Source of the DNA: Rhizomucor pusillus | Taxonomy: Eukaryota > Mucoromycota > Mucoromycetes > Mucorales > Lichtheimiaceae | Assembly: GCA_900175165.2 (NCBI GenBank) | Contig: FWWN02000239.1 | Location: 1 to 64,000, forward strand | DNA: 64,000 nucleotides | Direction: 5' to 3' | Part shown: one piece after another, positions 11,641-24,642 of the stretch | Layout: each line of letters begins with the position of its first letter | Position numbering within the stretch: the stretch's first letter is position 1 | Made by a program: the position numbers and the translations under genes | The notes under the pieces: generated by a model | What the model was told of the DNA's origin: nothing | The model's input: the letters and a program-made list of their open reading frames with translations, nothing else | The model's database searches: none

Positions 11641-13545
11641 ATGGCGAGCGCAGTCCCTAAGCAAGAAACACAGCGAGACGAAGAAATGGAGATTGTTGAG
11701 GACGAAGAAACCAAAAAGTTACGCTTAGAAAAGGAGGCACGGGCTTCAGTCATTTCAGGTGAGTATACATTTGCATTTCCCGTTTCTGTACAGCGCCCGT
11801 TAACATGGATGCGACTTAGAGCTGAAACGTAACTTTTCACTTCTTGAGCGCGCTGTGGATACTATTGAATCTCGATTCACGACTCGAGTGCTGAGAACAT
11901 TGCCTTCCATACGCCGTCGACTTACATCCTCCATCCTTGCTGAAGTCATTGCAGACTACGAAGGATCAGGCAAGTCCTTACTGTTGCTTAGCAGAGTTTT
12001 CCAAAACTTACAAGCATGACAAATTAGAGAGCTCAACAAAGAATAAGCTACTTGGATTCCTTGGAGAGGTAATTGACAAAAAATCATCTGTTATCACCTG
12101 TATGCCACGTACTAAGAATGGGGGGGGAATAGGATGTTGGTATGGATGTGGACAGCGAAGAAGGAAGCTCAAAGCTGCCCGAAGTTGAAATGTATCTCCA
12201 TCTTTTGGTGCTTTTATACCTGTTGGACAAGAACGAACTGCAAAAGGTAGCTAAATAACCCTTGTACACACAGACAATGCGATTGACATGTCTTTCTAGG
12301 GTCTTGAATTAGCAGACATCACTGTCCAAACACTTTTACAATTGAACAGAAGAACCCTCGATCAGCTTGCAGCTCGCATCTTCTTCTATCATGCGCGATT
12401 TTATGAACTCACCAATCGCCTTGCTGAAATCCGACCGTAGGTTCATGGAAGACAAAATACAGCTCATTCGATAATTTAAACCGATTCTATTAGACTACAA
12501 TTGTCTGCGCTTCGAACGGCTTCTCTGCGACGTGACGACGAAACGCAGGCTACTTTGTTGAACTTGTCCTTGCGAAACTACTTTGTACATAACTTGTACG
12601 ACCAAGCCGACAAACTGGTTTCAAAAAGTGCATTCCCTGAAAATGCCGGCAACAACCAAGCTGCTCGCTACGCTTATTATCTCGGCCGCATCAAAGCCTT
12701 ACAACTTGATTACACCTCGGCACATACGTACTTGACTCAGGCTATCCGAAAGGCGCCTCAAAACAATGTTACTGCTGGTTTCCAGCAAACTGTGAGTAAT
12801 GTGGACTCTTGCCTACACGTGCAAAGTATTAACAACTGTACCCGAGTAGGTTTACAAATTCTTTATTGTAGTGCAACTTTTGATGGGCGACATTCCTGAA
12901 AGATCTCTTTTCCGGCAACCAATTTTGAAGAAGGCACTCATCCCCTACCTTCATATTACCCAAGGTAAAGCAATATATGCCATCATATTTGAGAAAGAAC
13001 TTGGTGAATTAAATATCTGTGTTTTAGCTGTCCGCATCGGTGACTTGAACAAGTTTCAGGAAGGACTGGCTCAGTTTGAGGATGTTTTCAAGAAGGACAA
13101 AACCTACACTTTGATTCTTCGCCTTCGCCACAATGTCATCAAGACCGGTATCCGTATGATTAGCATCTCCTACTCTCGAATTTCGCTCAGAGACATCTGC
13201 ATCAAGTTGCATCTCGACAGTGAGGAAGACGCAGAATTCATTGTTGCCAAGGCTATTCGCGACGGTGTCATTGATGCTACGTTGGACCACAATGGAGGCT
13301 TCATGAAGAGCAAGGAAATTGTGGATATCTATTCGACAAATGAACCCCAGCACGCATTCCACCAGCGTATCACTTTCTGCATGAACCTCCACAACGATGC
13401 TGTCAAGGCCATGCGTTTCCCTCTTGATGCTCACCGAAAGGAACTTGCCAACGCAGAGGCAGCTCGCGAGAGAGAGCGAGAATTAGCTCAAGAAATTGCA
13501 AAGGGAGAACTGGATGAAGATCCGGATCTAGGCGGTGATTTCTAA
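11641..13545 (+). CDS. RPN3: 26S proteasome regulatory subunit RPN3 (PSMD3)
   Basis: Eight exons encode a lid subunit of the 19S regulatory particle, which recognises and unfolds ubiquitinated proteins in nucleus and cytosol. The acidic N-terminus ([18 protein letters not shown]) precedes an alpha-helical solenoid ([59 protein letters not shown]). The PCI domain follows ([20 protein letters not shown], then [20 protein letters not shown]), and the usual basic-acidic tail ends DPDLGGDF. The second intron appears to be GC-AG: the donor after the codons for ADYEGS reads GCAAGT, and the next exon resumes [13 protein letters not shown] in frame, as expected for the family. Size, domain order and tail all match RPN3. 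An AATAAA lies 15-20 bp after the stop. Confidence 0.95.
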
Positions 13546-13663
13546 TTGACACGTATAGCAGAATAAAGTTTTTTCTTAGTGATGGAAAAAAGAACGGACC
13601 ATGATATATTATTGTGTTGTTGCGAACTTAATTTACAGAATGTCTATGTACAGCAGCACTCTT

Positions 13664-15332
13664 CTATGTGGATTTGGGCTTAGGAGCCTCAAGATTAGTA
13701 GAGTGTTCGGTAGTGATCTTCTTCTTGACAACGAAGCAACGAATTCCAAGAAAGTTGCAGATTTCGTTGATGACGCTGTAGATAAACGACGCATATTGAA
13801 TGGCAGAAATGAGCAAGAACGTATTGACAATGGCGTTGGGGTCAAAGTTGACAGGGCTGCAAATGTAAAAATGTCAGATGATTAGCATGGAAATAAATCT
13901 GACCATCGATACTTGCCTATTGGGGGATGTATCAAGGAATGCCAGAGTGCAACCAGTGGCAAGGATGAGGTTGACAGTATTGTTCCACCAGGGGAATTCG
14001 AGTTTGGCGACGTGAGCTGTGATCATCAGGCCAACCTGGTGACCAAACACCAAACCGATGGCGAGCATGAATGTCAGCAAATGAACATGTACAATCGATG
14101 GCCACAAACGCATCCAGATGTAAACGGTTGCAGACATGTAAATATACGGAACGAGACCCAGCAAGGCCTTTGCAATGGAGCGATCTGGGTGAGAGAAGTC
14201 CGTAGGATAAAGTTTGACGTGGATAACATTGTAAATCCTAACAACAACAAACGCAGGTCAATCCAAAGGACGACCTAGCCAAGACTTTGATCTTACTTAC
14301 GCATTGACAGCATTGATCAGTAAGGTAAACGCTCCGATAACGATCAAAATGTGGTTCAATTGCAACGAGCCAACTAGATCCAACGCAGGACTCGACATCC
14401 AATCAACCAAGTTACCAAAGACTTCTTCAACTCGGAGAGTCCAGAAAGCAGGGCCTGAAAACCAAAGAGGGATCAACACGATTATTACGGATTTATGTAG
14501 TTGATCACGAGACTTACCAAAGATACCAGAAATCAGGTGTACGCCAACAAGCATCAGGACACCTTCCACGGGTCCACTAAAGTAACCAAGGTACAGAATG
14601 CCGGTGTGATATTCCTCCCATGTAGACAAGTAAAAGTTGGACAAGCTAGCAAACAGGGAAGCAACAGTCCACCAGCTCTGACCCAAGTAGGTAGCAGATG
14701 CCCAAGTTAGGACACCCAAAGTCGTGTTCAAAGCATCGCAACCTAGATCTATAGTATAAGACACTCTGTTTTCTCGAAATCGCAAGATCGATGGGGCTTA
14801 CCGTGATCAAAAAGTTCACCAAGTGGTCCTGACATGCCGGTACGTCTAGCCTGCTTGCCGTCAATGGCATCCAATGATTGATAGGCAAAAAGACCAGCAG
14901 CAAAGCTATAAAGATCAATGTTAATTTCCTATAGATCAGAACGATAATGCCGTTATACTCACGTTAGATAGACCCAGTTCGGGCAGGGACCAAGATCAGG
15001 AGCATAATAGAACAAGGTCGCAACGTTGGCAAAAACGCAGCACAAGCCGAGCAAGGTGATTACATTCGGACTAGTAAGAATATATATAACAAAGACGCGT
15101 TTCTAGTTAGTAAACACTTGTTCCTGTTCCTTTTGTATGTTCCTTTTCTTTTTTTTTCTTTTTGGTTCCTGGCGGTTCCTTTATTGAAAACGTACGCAAT
15201 CCAGAGCGGAAAGATCTTTACAAGATTGTTCCAAAACGGCGTCAGAATGTAGCGAGAAGTCAGTGATTTGTCAACGCCTCCGTACTTGTAGCGATGCAAG
15301 TTTGGCAATGCTGATTCCGGAATGGTCGGCAT
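13664..15332 (-). CDS. EPT1/CPT1: CDP-alcohol phosphotransferase (choline/ethanolamine phosphotransferase)
   Basis: A multi-exon integral membrane enzyme starting [19 protein letters not shown]. It transfers phosphocholine or phosphoethanolamine from the CDP-alcohol to diacylglycerol, the last step of the Kennedy pathway, in the ER or Golgi membrane. The CDP-alcohol phosphotransferase signature is complete: DG-KQ-AR, eight residues, G-ELF-D-HGC-D (from [12 protein letters not shown] to ELFDHGCDALN), split by one intron. About eight hydrophobic segments follow ([54 protein letters not shown]). The Pro-Asn-Val-Ile-Thr segment before the signature is also typical. The sequence does not distinguish choline from ethanolamine specificity; many fungi have one dual-specificity enzyme. 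It faces EMC5 across a 402 bp divergent promoter. Confidence 0.92.
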
Positions 15333-15734
15333 GGCTGAGCGAAGAGAAAGCCGAAGAAACAGAATTTTTTTGCTTCTATAATTTTCTTCTTTTCTGGTAT
15401 TGTCGGTTTGGCGCCGCTGAGTTCATCGACGCGTGGTGCTGCAGCAGCAGCAGACCAACATCGTAACCCCAAGTTGTTGCCTTTGGAACCCCATCAAAAC
15501 GAAATGATCCGTCACGCCCACGTGTGCAGCCGCCGGATATCACCAGTCCACAAATTTGGCAACCTATGCAGTGCAACCGTCGACGTTGCGACGAGGTACA
15601 AATGAAAAATACTTGGAAAGGCATAATGGCATTTGATCTGACAGCTTATCATCTTTATTGTCTAAAAATATAGCGACAAACAGATGTTTTGAGAATTTTG
15701 GAGATACGCAGGTGTATTTACGGATCTGAAAGCC

Positions 15735-16372
15735 ATGAATATGGGTGGATACAACAACAATGGCATTGCGGCAGCGGCAGCGGCATCAAGTAAGTTTTCC
15801 GCCCCCGCCGACTCGAACGTCGTTCGTTCCACCATGAGCATCCAGATTGCTGGCAAATTCATTGCCATCGTTAGCACGCTGTTCCTTGCTCACTCTGCGT
15901 ACTCGACTTATGAACGTGCGTGTCGCTTGTCTCTTTATGGCTTTTACCTTTGCCTTACTCATTTGCCTATGTTACAGACCTCGCGTACCTGAAAGCAGTA
16001 GATCAAGCAGACACCGGCGTTCCTGTTGATGCAAGTATCGCGGCAAAAAGTCAAACAGAAAAACAATGCTCATATACATTTTCGACTGACTCTTGGATTT
16101 GATATCCATCTTAGATCGTAGTTGAGTGCCTCACTTCCGCGTTCGTGACGCTATTCGGCGTTGTGCTATCTGCTGCTCCTTTCAAGGACATTTCGCTCGA
16201 AAGCCATATGGCTAAAATGTAAGCCATAAACATTTGAAGACTAGAGAGTGGACGTAAAAAATCTCACATGCATATTAGGACCGTGGATAAGATAGACACA
16301 GCGCCCTCATTTGTAGCATTTAATCATCGACGAGTAATTTCTACAAGTGCACAGCTGGACAGGAAATTGTAA
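15735..16372 (+). CDS. EMC5: ER membrane protein complex subunit 5 (EMC5/MMGT)
   Basis: Four exons encode about 150 residues. The N-terminus has a poly-alanine run (GIAAAAAASS), then a first membrane segment (IAGKFIAIVSTLFLAHSAYS) leading into YEHLAYLKAV, the family hallmark. The next exon gives VPVD, then IVVECLTSAFVTLFGVVLSA (second segment) and FKDISLESHMAKM, the EMC5 signature, and the tail TVDKIDTAPSFVAFNHR. EMC inserts tail-anchored and multipass proteins into the ER membrane; EMC5 sits in its membrane core. The second intron uses a GC donor (GAT|GCAAGT), and the join VPVD-IVVE matches the family. The extra N-terminal Gly/Ala stretch is longer than in animals. The stop lies 2 bp from the stop of the convergent Furry gene. 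Confidence 0.9.
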
Positions 16373-16374
16373 AA

Positions 16375-19300
16375 CTATTCAAACGTATGTGCGCTTCGAT
16401 GGAATGTTGTTAACGAGCTGGAGGGTGTCATGGAAACGTTTGCAGCAGCAGCGTCTGCATCTTCGTTGAAAAAGTCGTCCAAATCCTTGAGTGCGCTGAT
16501 GAGTCCTTCTCCAAACGGTGCACCGCCGTTGCCCATGGCAGCAGTTGAAGCAGCAAGTGCGCCAGGCGTGGGTATATTATCCTGATCAGATCGTTCTATT
16601 TCAGCAACGCCGTGGGGCGCTTCTTCGCCCGTAAGCAGTGAAAAGTCTTCGATCGAGAACTGGATATTGTGTTCAATGGGTGTGATGGAGGAGCATTCGA
16701 AAACGACAGCGTGTACGTTGTGTCGCGCGGTTTCAGAAACTACCCTGAACGCGGCAGATCCAAATCCCCACAGTGAAGGTGCTGCGATTGTCTCGTCCGT
16801 TGCTTCCTGTGCTGGAATGCCCATGCTCAGTATTGCTAATGCCTTATCCGCATAATCCGTCTGTACGAGTGATAGCAAGGGTTCCAGTGAAGCAATATCG
16901 ATGGGTCCTTCCGCCTCAGGTGCAGGCGCACGGCCGTGCTTTCCCGATACAAAGGGTACCAGACTTTCTACAAGCATCAGTCCTTTTTCTCTGTAAAATG
17001 TCTGCTTGTTCTTGACCAGCAAGAGAGCAAACATGAGTGCTTGCCGCGAGTATTTGGAAAGAAAGACATCCCAGATAGAGCCGAGTAACTGTTTAAGATA
17101 GTCTTGCTGAAACTTGCCCTTCTGTTTTGGATACGTATTGAGAATGCGTGAAACATCATTGAGAGAATATTGTTCAAATAAACGTGACAATTTGCTCGCC
17201 AGATCCAGAGCAAAAGTATCGGGCTCGCTATCGTTGTCAAGTCCATGTAACAACCTACAAAGCGAGCCCAAAAGAAGATACATCAATCTTGTTTCCGACG
17301 GATCAATAAGTGGCGGGTTATCGTCCAGCATGATGGATGTGAGAATATCAAACGTCTTCTCTTCGGCTGATTCAAATTGCAGGCCTTTCAGCAGCAAAGG
17401 CTGCAAACCCTCGAACTCGCTCGACCAATCTTTCGGGAAACTGTTTGCTAATTCGCTGCAGAACCCAAACTTGTCGAGTACGACCTCCAGAAGAACCAGT
17501 GCCTCTGCATGCTCTGCCTCGTACGGACTGTACAGACACGCTACAGCTGCCCAGAAGATTTGTGGATACTGTTCAATTTGGCTTCTGTTCATGTTTCTGG
17601 TCACTTCTGTCAGCGTCAGGATAATTTCAAGCGCAAATCCTCGTATCTCGTCTGACTTATCAGCTATCGTATTCGATAAGCGGGCAAGCATATCTGCCAG
17701 CATGTGCTGGTTGAATGCCGGCATAAGTGTCCGGAAACATTGGAAAGAGCGGCATGCAATGTGCCGGACGGAACAGCAAGTAGCCCACTTGAGCGCGGTC
17801 TCTCCCCATTTTTGCCGTAAATCCGGATCTTCGTACGAAAATACTTCAACAACCTTGCTGAGCAAATCACCCAGATCTTGCGAGCTTTGCAGTCGCCGGT
17901 TTTTAGGTGTGATGTTTTCGTACGCCCACAGTCGTTTGCCTTCTTTGGCTGACAAGTACTGTATAAGTTCATTTGCCTTGCGTGCTGCCTCAGATTCCAT
18001 TGACTGACGGACAATGATAGAGTGAATAAGGTTGATCAGGAAACAGCGAGATTGATCGCAAACAATACTCGTCAAATGGTCCAGTTGGACAAAGATGGTG
18101 TGTAGCAACAGCGGTAGATGTGGTGCAAGGTCTGCACCTGCTTCGATAGCCAGATCTACCAAAAACACCATTGCTAGTTGTCCTCTTGAGAATACTGGTC
18201 GCTTCGAGTATGGTGGCAGGACTTTCTCAGGGTCGGCAACAAACAGGAGAGGGAACGCATTGGCGTGCTTGTTATCAGGCTCTTTGAGTTGTGGCACCAT
18301 GGAGCGCGGCGTGATCTCTGCGATAATTTCCTCAACTAATTTCGCGAACGCTGGCGTACGTCCCAAGCAAACAAAGACGCGTTTAGCGTGGACGAGGAAC
18401 CAAGGATTGCGTTTTTCAAGGCCCATATCTAAGAGGTACAAGATAATTGCGCGAACATTTCTGCCGTGATCAACCAGTTGAGTCCACAGGGAAGCAACTT
18501 CCTTGACATATGTATCTCCAAATTTGATAGTGATGTAATACAAGTTTGACAATACCATGAATGCTGAAGCACTCAGTTCAAATTCCTGTGCACCCACAGT
18601 GAGGTCAATCTTGCGCAGCCATGGGAGCATGTAAATAAGCACTTCGCGTTGGCTATTGGAGCTAATATGCTCGAACCGCTGTGTAATTTCGGAAAGCATT
18701 GAATATGTCTGCTCAGGATGGTCAAGTGCAAGGCGGGCAGACAGCAGCGTTTGCGTGTGTTTGTAGATTGCCGGGAGACTGCTAGTAATTCCTATCTCGT
18801 ATTCTTTGGCGCATGAATCGGCAAATACACGTTCTTCCAAGACGCGTAGCAAGTTAATAGCAGCTTTGCGGATCGATTTTTTAGCATCGCCTGCCTTGAA
18901 CAGGGACAGACTCATAATCTGATGGATGCGACATGGATAGTCCTCCACTTTGGTAAAGATGTCAGCCAATGCCAAAAAGTAGCCTTGAGTAAATTCGAGT
19001 TTAGGATTTCCCGCATAGCATTGCTCGATAATATCATCCAGCAACAATGCTTGATCTTGATTGTAGATCAAAAGCGACTCGAGTGCTCGTCTAGTACAAA
19101 ATATTAAGCGCTAGTGTTAGAAAGAGGAAAAAGACAATTCGTACCTTGCAATGGCGTGATATTTTGGATCGGAACTTTCAAATACTGCATCGATCCATTT
19201 TAGCACATTTAGCATGTCAAATTGAATAACTGCTTGTCGTGCCTTCTTTTGCCCGAGGAATGCGTACAGTGGACCTCTCTGATGCACCGTTGTATGTGAG

Positions 19301-22300
19301 AAATTGGAATATCGCAAATCAGTAAGGTGTAAAGATACTTACGCAGAGCATGGCCATAGCACTTAACGCTGCAGATTCCAAAGCTTTCCTTTCTTCCTCC
19401 ATCAACTGAGTCGCACTTGCGCGTTCGCTCGTATCCCTGCACTGTTCCAGAATTTCCCGCATCATGGCTGCTTCGCGGTTGCGCGTAGTGTTTGCATACA
19501 TGCCATATCCACACCATTCTTCAAACATCTTGTATAAGCTGAGACGCGTTTCAAACGACATGACACTTGTAGGATCGTCGAGCCGCATTATATTTTCATA
19601 TAGCTTCTCGGTAAGGCCGCACAGGTACACGCGAAGCCTGTGGTACTCCCATTCTAGCTGGACTTCGCTGTCTGCCAGGAACGCCTTTGTCTCCTTGATG
19701 TAGCTCATGATAATATTCATCACTTCCTTGTCTTCAAGATACGATCGTTCGCTGAGACAATCGGCCGTCAGATAGAACACATGCATGAGTGATATCCTGA
19801 GTCTATCGTGCTTCTTGCTCCTCTTGTTTTGATACGGTTTTTGATTCAGTCGTTGCTTGCCGTCATCCAAAACTGTCTTGACTTGACTCTGTAAATCAGA
19901 CATCAAGACTTTGAAAAGGTCCTTGTTGACATTGCCGAGTCCTTGGATAGCAGCATCTCGTATCGAACGATGTTCACAGGTTAAATATTGTATAATTATG
20001 CGAAAGAGATCCCTCGCTGAACTGATTTTTTGCAACGAAGTCGATGCCTTGCGACCGCTGTTTACCCACGTAGCAACTGGCGACCGTTCCTCTCCTCGCG
20101 TTGCAGTGGCACATGCAAAGATGATATAAATCTTCCATTGTTCAATCATTTCTAGGCTCGCAGCTTTTTGATTTGCATTACTCTTGTTCATGCTCAGTGT
20201 GCCGCTAGGACCTGCCTTGGCAGTTTCGAGACATGCCATGATAAAAGGTTGTAGCTGGATCAGTCGTGTACAAATATTTGAGCGGCACAGCGCCACTGTG
20301 CCCGGGAAATGCTCAAAACATAGTTTGAATATACGTGGATAGCAGATATTCCAAATATGGACATCGTTTGCATGATCACTTTCGGCAATCTGGAGCAACA
20401 CCTGAGGCAATGCCTTGCGCTGATGTTGCTGAATACGGATTCTTGTTTCGATTCCTAGTTTGTTTCCCCACAGCTCATTGCTATCCTTGTCAAATCTGAT
20501 CATATCTTGACCAATGGATTCCAGCATGTTATATAGCCGTCGGTGTGTACGTTTGTCCGAGAATTGATTAACAAAACGTGCCATTAATTCTGGATGATCT
20601 TTCGTCAGCGATCGAAGGCGATCCTCCAGCGTTGCTGCTGTCTTTATGATTTGGATTGCGGATCGTCGCACAGATGGAAATTGGTTGCATAGAAATAATA
20701 ATCCATTCGCTTCAATTTCTTCGACCATACTGAGAAGTTGCGAGATATCGACGCCCGAGTCTGCTTCCAAGTCGACTCGTCTTGATTCGTCTTGAGGTGC
20801 ATTCATTTCGAATTCTTTGAAGGCCGATAGATCCAAGCGTTTGACGTAAATTTCCAAGAGATCAACGTATAACTTGATGACTCCACCGGCGCTGCCGCTG
20901 GCATGGTGGATACCAACTGCGGTGAGAGGACCATTCGCAAGAGAAATGAGAATATCCCAAAATCTGTCCTCGATGCGATACACAAAGCGAGCGTATCCTG
21001 TAACCACCGTTTTGCTATCGATCTGGTCAGCTATGCGTATCAGCGCCTGAGATGCAGCATGTATTATTTCTGGATCCGCGTGCACAGTGTATCGAGCTAG
21101 CATCTCGACTACACGAGGTAGGGGCACGCCTGCAGGCATCAGTCGCGGCATACAGTCCAAAATGGCCCGAAGCACGTCGAGGTAAGCTTGCTTCTCTTTG
21201 GAATACGAAACCGCAAAAGTTGCATATTGATGTTGTATCTGCGGACCACTCTCTGCTGGATTTGAGATGCTAACACTATTGACGAACGCTGGCACCGAGT
21301 AAGCTCCTCCACCGCTGGTCGTTGTGCTGGTACTGCCCGAAGGTCTTTGGATGATCATCTTGTCGTCTAGGACATATAGCTTGCCGAAAGCCTGATCGAG
21401 ACTTAGCAAAGTCTTGTGGATGATTTCTTCGATGCGATCTGTTACGTCGGGTTTCACGGACCGAATAGGCCCAGAAAAGATATTAGCGCTGCCTTGCAAG
21501 GATAAGCCAGTGGCAAGCATATCTGGATCTGTTGGGAAAGGTGGCCGCATAATTCCACGCTCCAAATCATACAGCATAAGCGTGAAAGCTCGCAAGGCAA
21601 TGATTGTGCGTTCTGGATTAATATATTCCCAATGTATGGTACTTGAAGGGTTGTCGGCATTAAGTAGGTAGAATACGATATTTTTGACGGCCGTGTCAAT
21701 GTCCCGCATTAGGCAAAAATATGTGATGAGTATAAAGTGATCTAGTGAGATTTCTGATGGGTATATAGTTCGGCGCATTGGTGGAAAGATAACTTTCATG
21801 ATGCCGTCGATCTTTTTAAATGCAATGGTAGTGCTTTCTGTGCATCGAAATAGATATGTCCATACGAGTCGTGATACGCATCCTAATGCTAGTTGTCGGG
21901 TATATTTGTCCTATATTACAAGTCAGCTTTTATGTTTACTCCTTCGATGCCGATCCAAGCCTCCAACCTTGTTGAACTTTTGGTAGCAGCTTTCTACGAC
22001 GGTCATCCAATTGCTTGTAAAGAACTCTTTGCGACTGACACACAGCAATGTAGTTACCAATGGATAACCAGCCTTTTTACAATGTTTAGTCCGATTTCCC
22101 GTATTCGTCTGCATTCGCAACTTACAAGGACATGTCTTGGCTTATTTGCCATTTTCCAGGCGCGCGGGTAAATAGTATCGACAGCCTTGCTCCATGCGGG
22201 AAAGTTCACCTCAGCAACAGCAACACCTGCAATAGGCAGCAACAATTGTACAAAAAGCATTGCATAGCTGTGCTTAACCTTGGCACCATGTGCATTTCGA

Positions 22301-23677
22301 AAAAAGCTGGCACAGCTCAACAAAAAGTCTGCTGTCTCCTCGAGTGCATCGAGAGGATAGATCTAGAAAGGAAATTTAAGCAGCCTGCAAAGATATAGAC
22401 TTTTTTAGGGTCCCTTACCTTTATCTTTAGAAACCTCATCCCGCGAATCAGCATTTCCATATGGCTTTGTCTCTCTTTCATGATGGTCTGATTATTGTAT
22501 TTTTCGAGCTCAGCGATAAATCGATCGCTTACAGAAGCGAAGCGGATGTTTGACAGTTCACCTATCAATTCAGCAAACAAATCCATGCTAGCTGTTCTGC
22601 TCTTGGATCTTTTGATCGCTTCTCTGTATTGAGGATTAGCGATAGAACTGAATTGCCAATCTTTTTTTAGATAACTTACGGATCTGCTCTTTTCAACTGG
22701 TTAAATACAATCTCTTCCAAATTTTCACCTAGATCCTCGGGCAGCGTTTCAGATGTAAAGCATTTTACAATTTCAATGAGTGCTCTGCAGAGTATGTACA
22801 CGGACGCCAGCTAACAAATAACCATCACTGTTATGAACATCGATATTATGCATTTGATTCCATATTTGCAGTTACCGATTGCCTCTCTTTCAATATAGAC
22901 TGTATATCCCTTGTTCTCGATAATGGTGCCGTTTCGCTGATTCCATTCAATATTAGTTTCGAGCGACAGGAACGTCTTGCACAACCGGGAATATATTACC
23001 TCATTCGTTTAACGAGTGCCTGATCCAGGGGTTGGATTTTCTGCTTTCTCCATCGCATGACTGCATCAATGACGGATTTCTGCTGACAAACTGCCAGAGA
23101 TGCAAGGGATCGTATTAATTTGTCAAAAGTCGTATCTGCGCCTTGTCCGAGTAATCGACGGAAATCAACTTCAGTGTCCTGTTGGTATTGTTAATTCCAC
23201 GTGCCCCAATGACTGATCAAGCATATACATTTGTCCTCGAAACGAATATCTAACCATGCCCAGACTTAGAATGAACTCCATCTTCTTATCCGCCACCGTC
23301 TCGAATTGTTGGAGTACCACATTGAGGGCATATTCTGAGCTGGAGACGGTTGCCTCGTGCTCTGCGCTGGAGGTGGTACTTTGTGCAAGTGTCAGCGATG
23401 GTCTTCCAGCAAGCGGATTCGCAGAGAGCGATTGTCGCGATGCAGGTGGTGTTGAGGGCGCCATTTGAGGCGATTCGCTTGTCGAGCTTGTGTTGCTGCT
23501 GCTGCCGCCAGCACCGTATACCCGCCCGTTTGGTATATTCAAGGGGCTTGTTGATGCGTCAACGAGTGTCGTAGAAGAAGACAGCTGAGACTGGTGTATA
23601 AATGTCGTCGAAGAGGACGCCTGGTGGTGGTGTGAGGGTACCGTAGAGGTGGGTAGACCCAAACGTCGATTGGGCAT
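16375..23677 (-). CDS. TAO3 (PAG1/mor2): Furry/Tao3/Mor2-type cell morphogenesis scaffold
   Basis: A very large gene: one exon at 16375-19091 (about 900 codons), one of about 50 codons, one at about 19342-21908 (about 855 codons) and several shorter 5' exons, giving about 2250 residues. Conserved Furry blocks include EYALNVVLQQFETVADKKM near the N-terminus, DTEVDFRRLLGQGADTTFDK, LLLPIAGVAVAEVNFPAWSK followed by YPLVTTLLCVSRKEFFTSNW, and long HEAT/ARM-like helices to the C-terminus. Members scaffold NDR/LATS kinases (Cbk1 or Orb6) and Mob proteins at growth sites and control polarised growth and septation (the RAM/MOR network). The first in-frame ATG is at 23677 after an upstream in-frame stop, giving MPNRRLGLPTS and a Ser/Thr/His-rich N-terminus. 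An extra upstream exon is unlikely, since HDDC2 starts 86 bp away. Confidence 0.92.
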
Positions 23678-23763
23678 GCGATGTTGAAGCAACCTCTGCT
23701 TTGCCTCTTTGCGGGGTGGAAGAAAGAGGGGCTGCGCACGGGCTCTTTTTTTTGCTATTTAAC
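23678..23763. promoter_or_regulatory. 86 bp bidirectional promoter between Furry homologue and HDDC2 gene
   Basis: Only 86 bp separate the two divergent start codons. Any promoter elements and both 5' leaders must overlap in this interval or lie inside the neighbouring coding sequence. Confidence 0.6.
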
Positions 23764-24642
23764 ATGTCGCAAAGTAATCCTGCAAGTGTCATTCAATTCC
23801 TCCATATAATCGAGAACCTCAAGGTACTATTCACGAACGGAAACAATAGATCGTCTGGAAGAGCTTAGTCTCCAACCGCGTTTAGAAAACGAAACGCACA
23901 GGCTGGGTCGACAATGGAGTTCAGAAACCTGAATCTATTGCTGATCACATGCATCGCATGGGTGTTATGGCTATGCTAATTGACGATCCTATGCTGAATC
24001 GCGAGAGGTACAGTGTAACAGGGATTACGTGCAGAAAAAGCAAGGCACACGCATGCTAAACGCGTATATCCCAAAAGGTGCATAAAGATGGCGATTGTGC
24101 ACGACCTAGCGGAGGCTGTGGTTGTAAGTTTGAACAGAAATTATTTACTACAGTATCAAGTATATAAGGGGCATGCTCTTTCTACTTAGGGTGATATCAC
24201 TCCACACGCCGGCGTCAGCAAGCAGGACAAGTACGAGATGGAAAACGTACGGCTAGACATTATATTTAGCATTTGACAATATTTTAAATCGATCACGGGA
24301 TAGACGGCCATGCGGGATTTCCAACGTTTACTAGGCGACACGCCGATGGCAAAAGAAATAGTCGAGTTGTGGCAAGAATACGAAGATGCTCAGACTCCTG
24401 AAGCCTTGTTGGTCAAGGATCTCGACAAGTTTGAAATGATTGTCCAGGCACTTGAATATGAAAAATGTAAGTTACGGTGAAATGTAGCAGAATACCAAAA
24501 TAACAACGATTGACGGGATCCTTGTCCAGCTGATGGAAAGAAACTAGAACAATTCTTTGAGTCAACCCGCGGCAAGTTTCGACACCCTGCAGTGAAAGCA
24601 TGGGCGGAAGCGCTTTATGCAGAGCGCTCCACGCTTCCTTAA
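23764..24642 (+). CDS. HDDC2: HD-domain 5'-deoxynucleotidase, HDDC2/YGK1 family
   Basis: Six short exons give about 190 residues starting [20 protein letters not shown]. The HD metal-binding set is visible: His in [15 protein letters not shown], the His-Asp pair in [12 protein letters not shown], and a distal Asp in [19 protein letters not shown]. The signature [10 protein letters not shown] at the start of exon 2 is characteristic of HDDC2. Family members hydrolyse deoxynucleoside 5'-monophosphates and are soluble, acting in dNMP turnover. The conserved block [15 protein letters not shown] follows the HD pair as expected, and the C-terminus [14 protein letters not shown] fits. Introns are 50-80 bp with GT-AG ends. 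It is head to head with the Furry homologue. Confidence 0.9.

Noticed and set aside
17114..18007. 297-codon plus-strand open frame
   Set aside because: It lies entirely antisense to the large exon of the Furry homologue, whose conserved residues run on the minus strand. The frame has no family signature.
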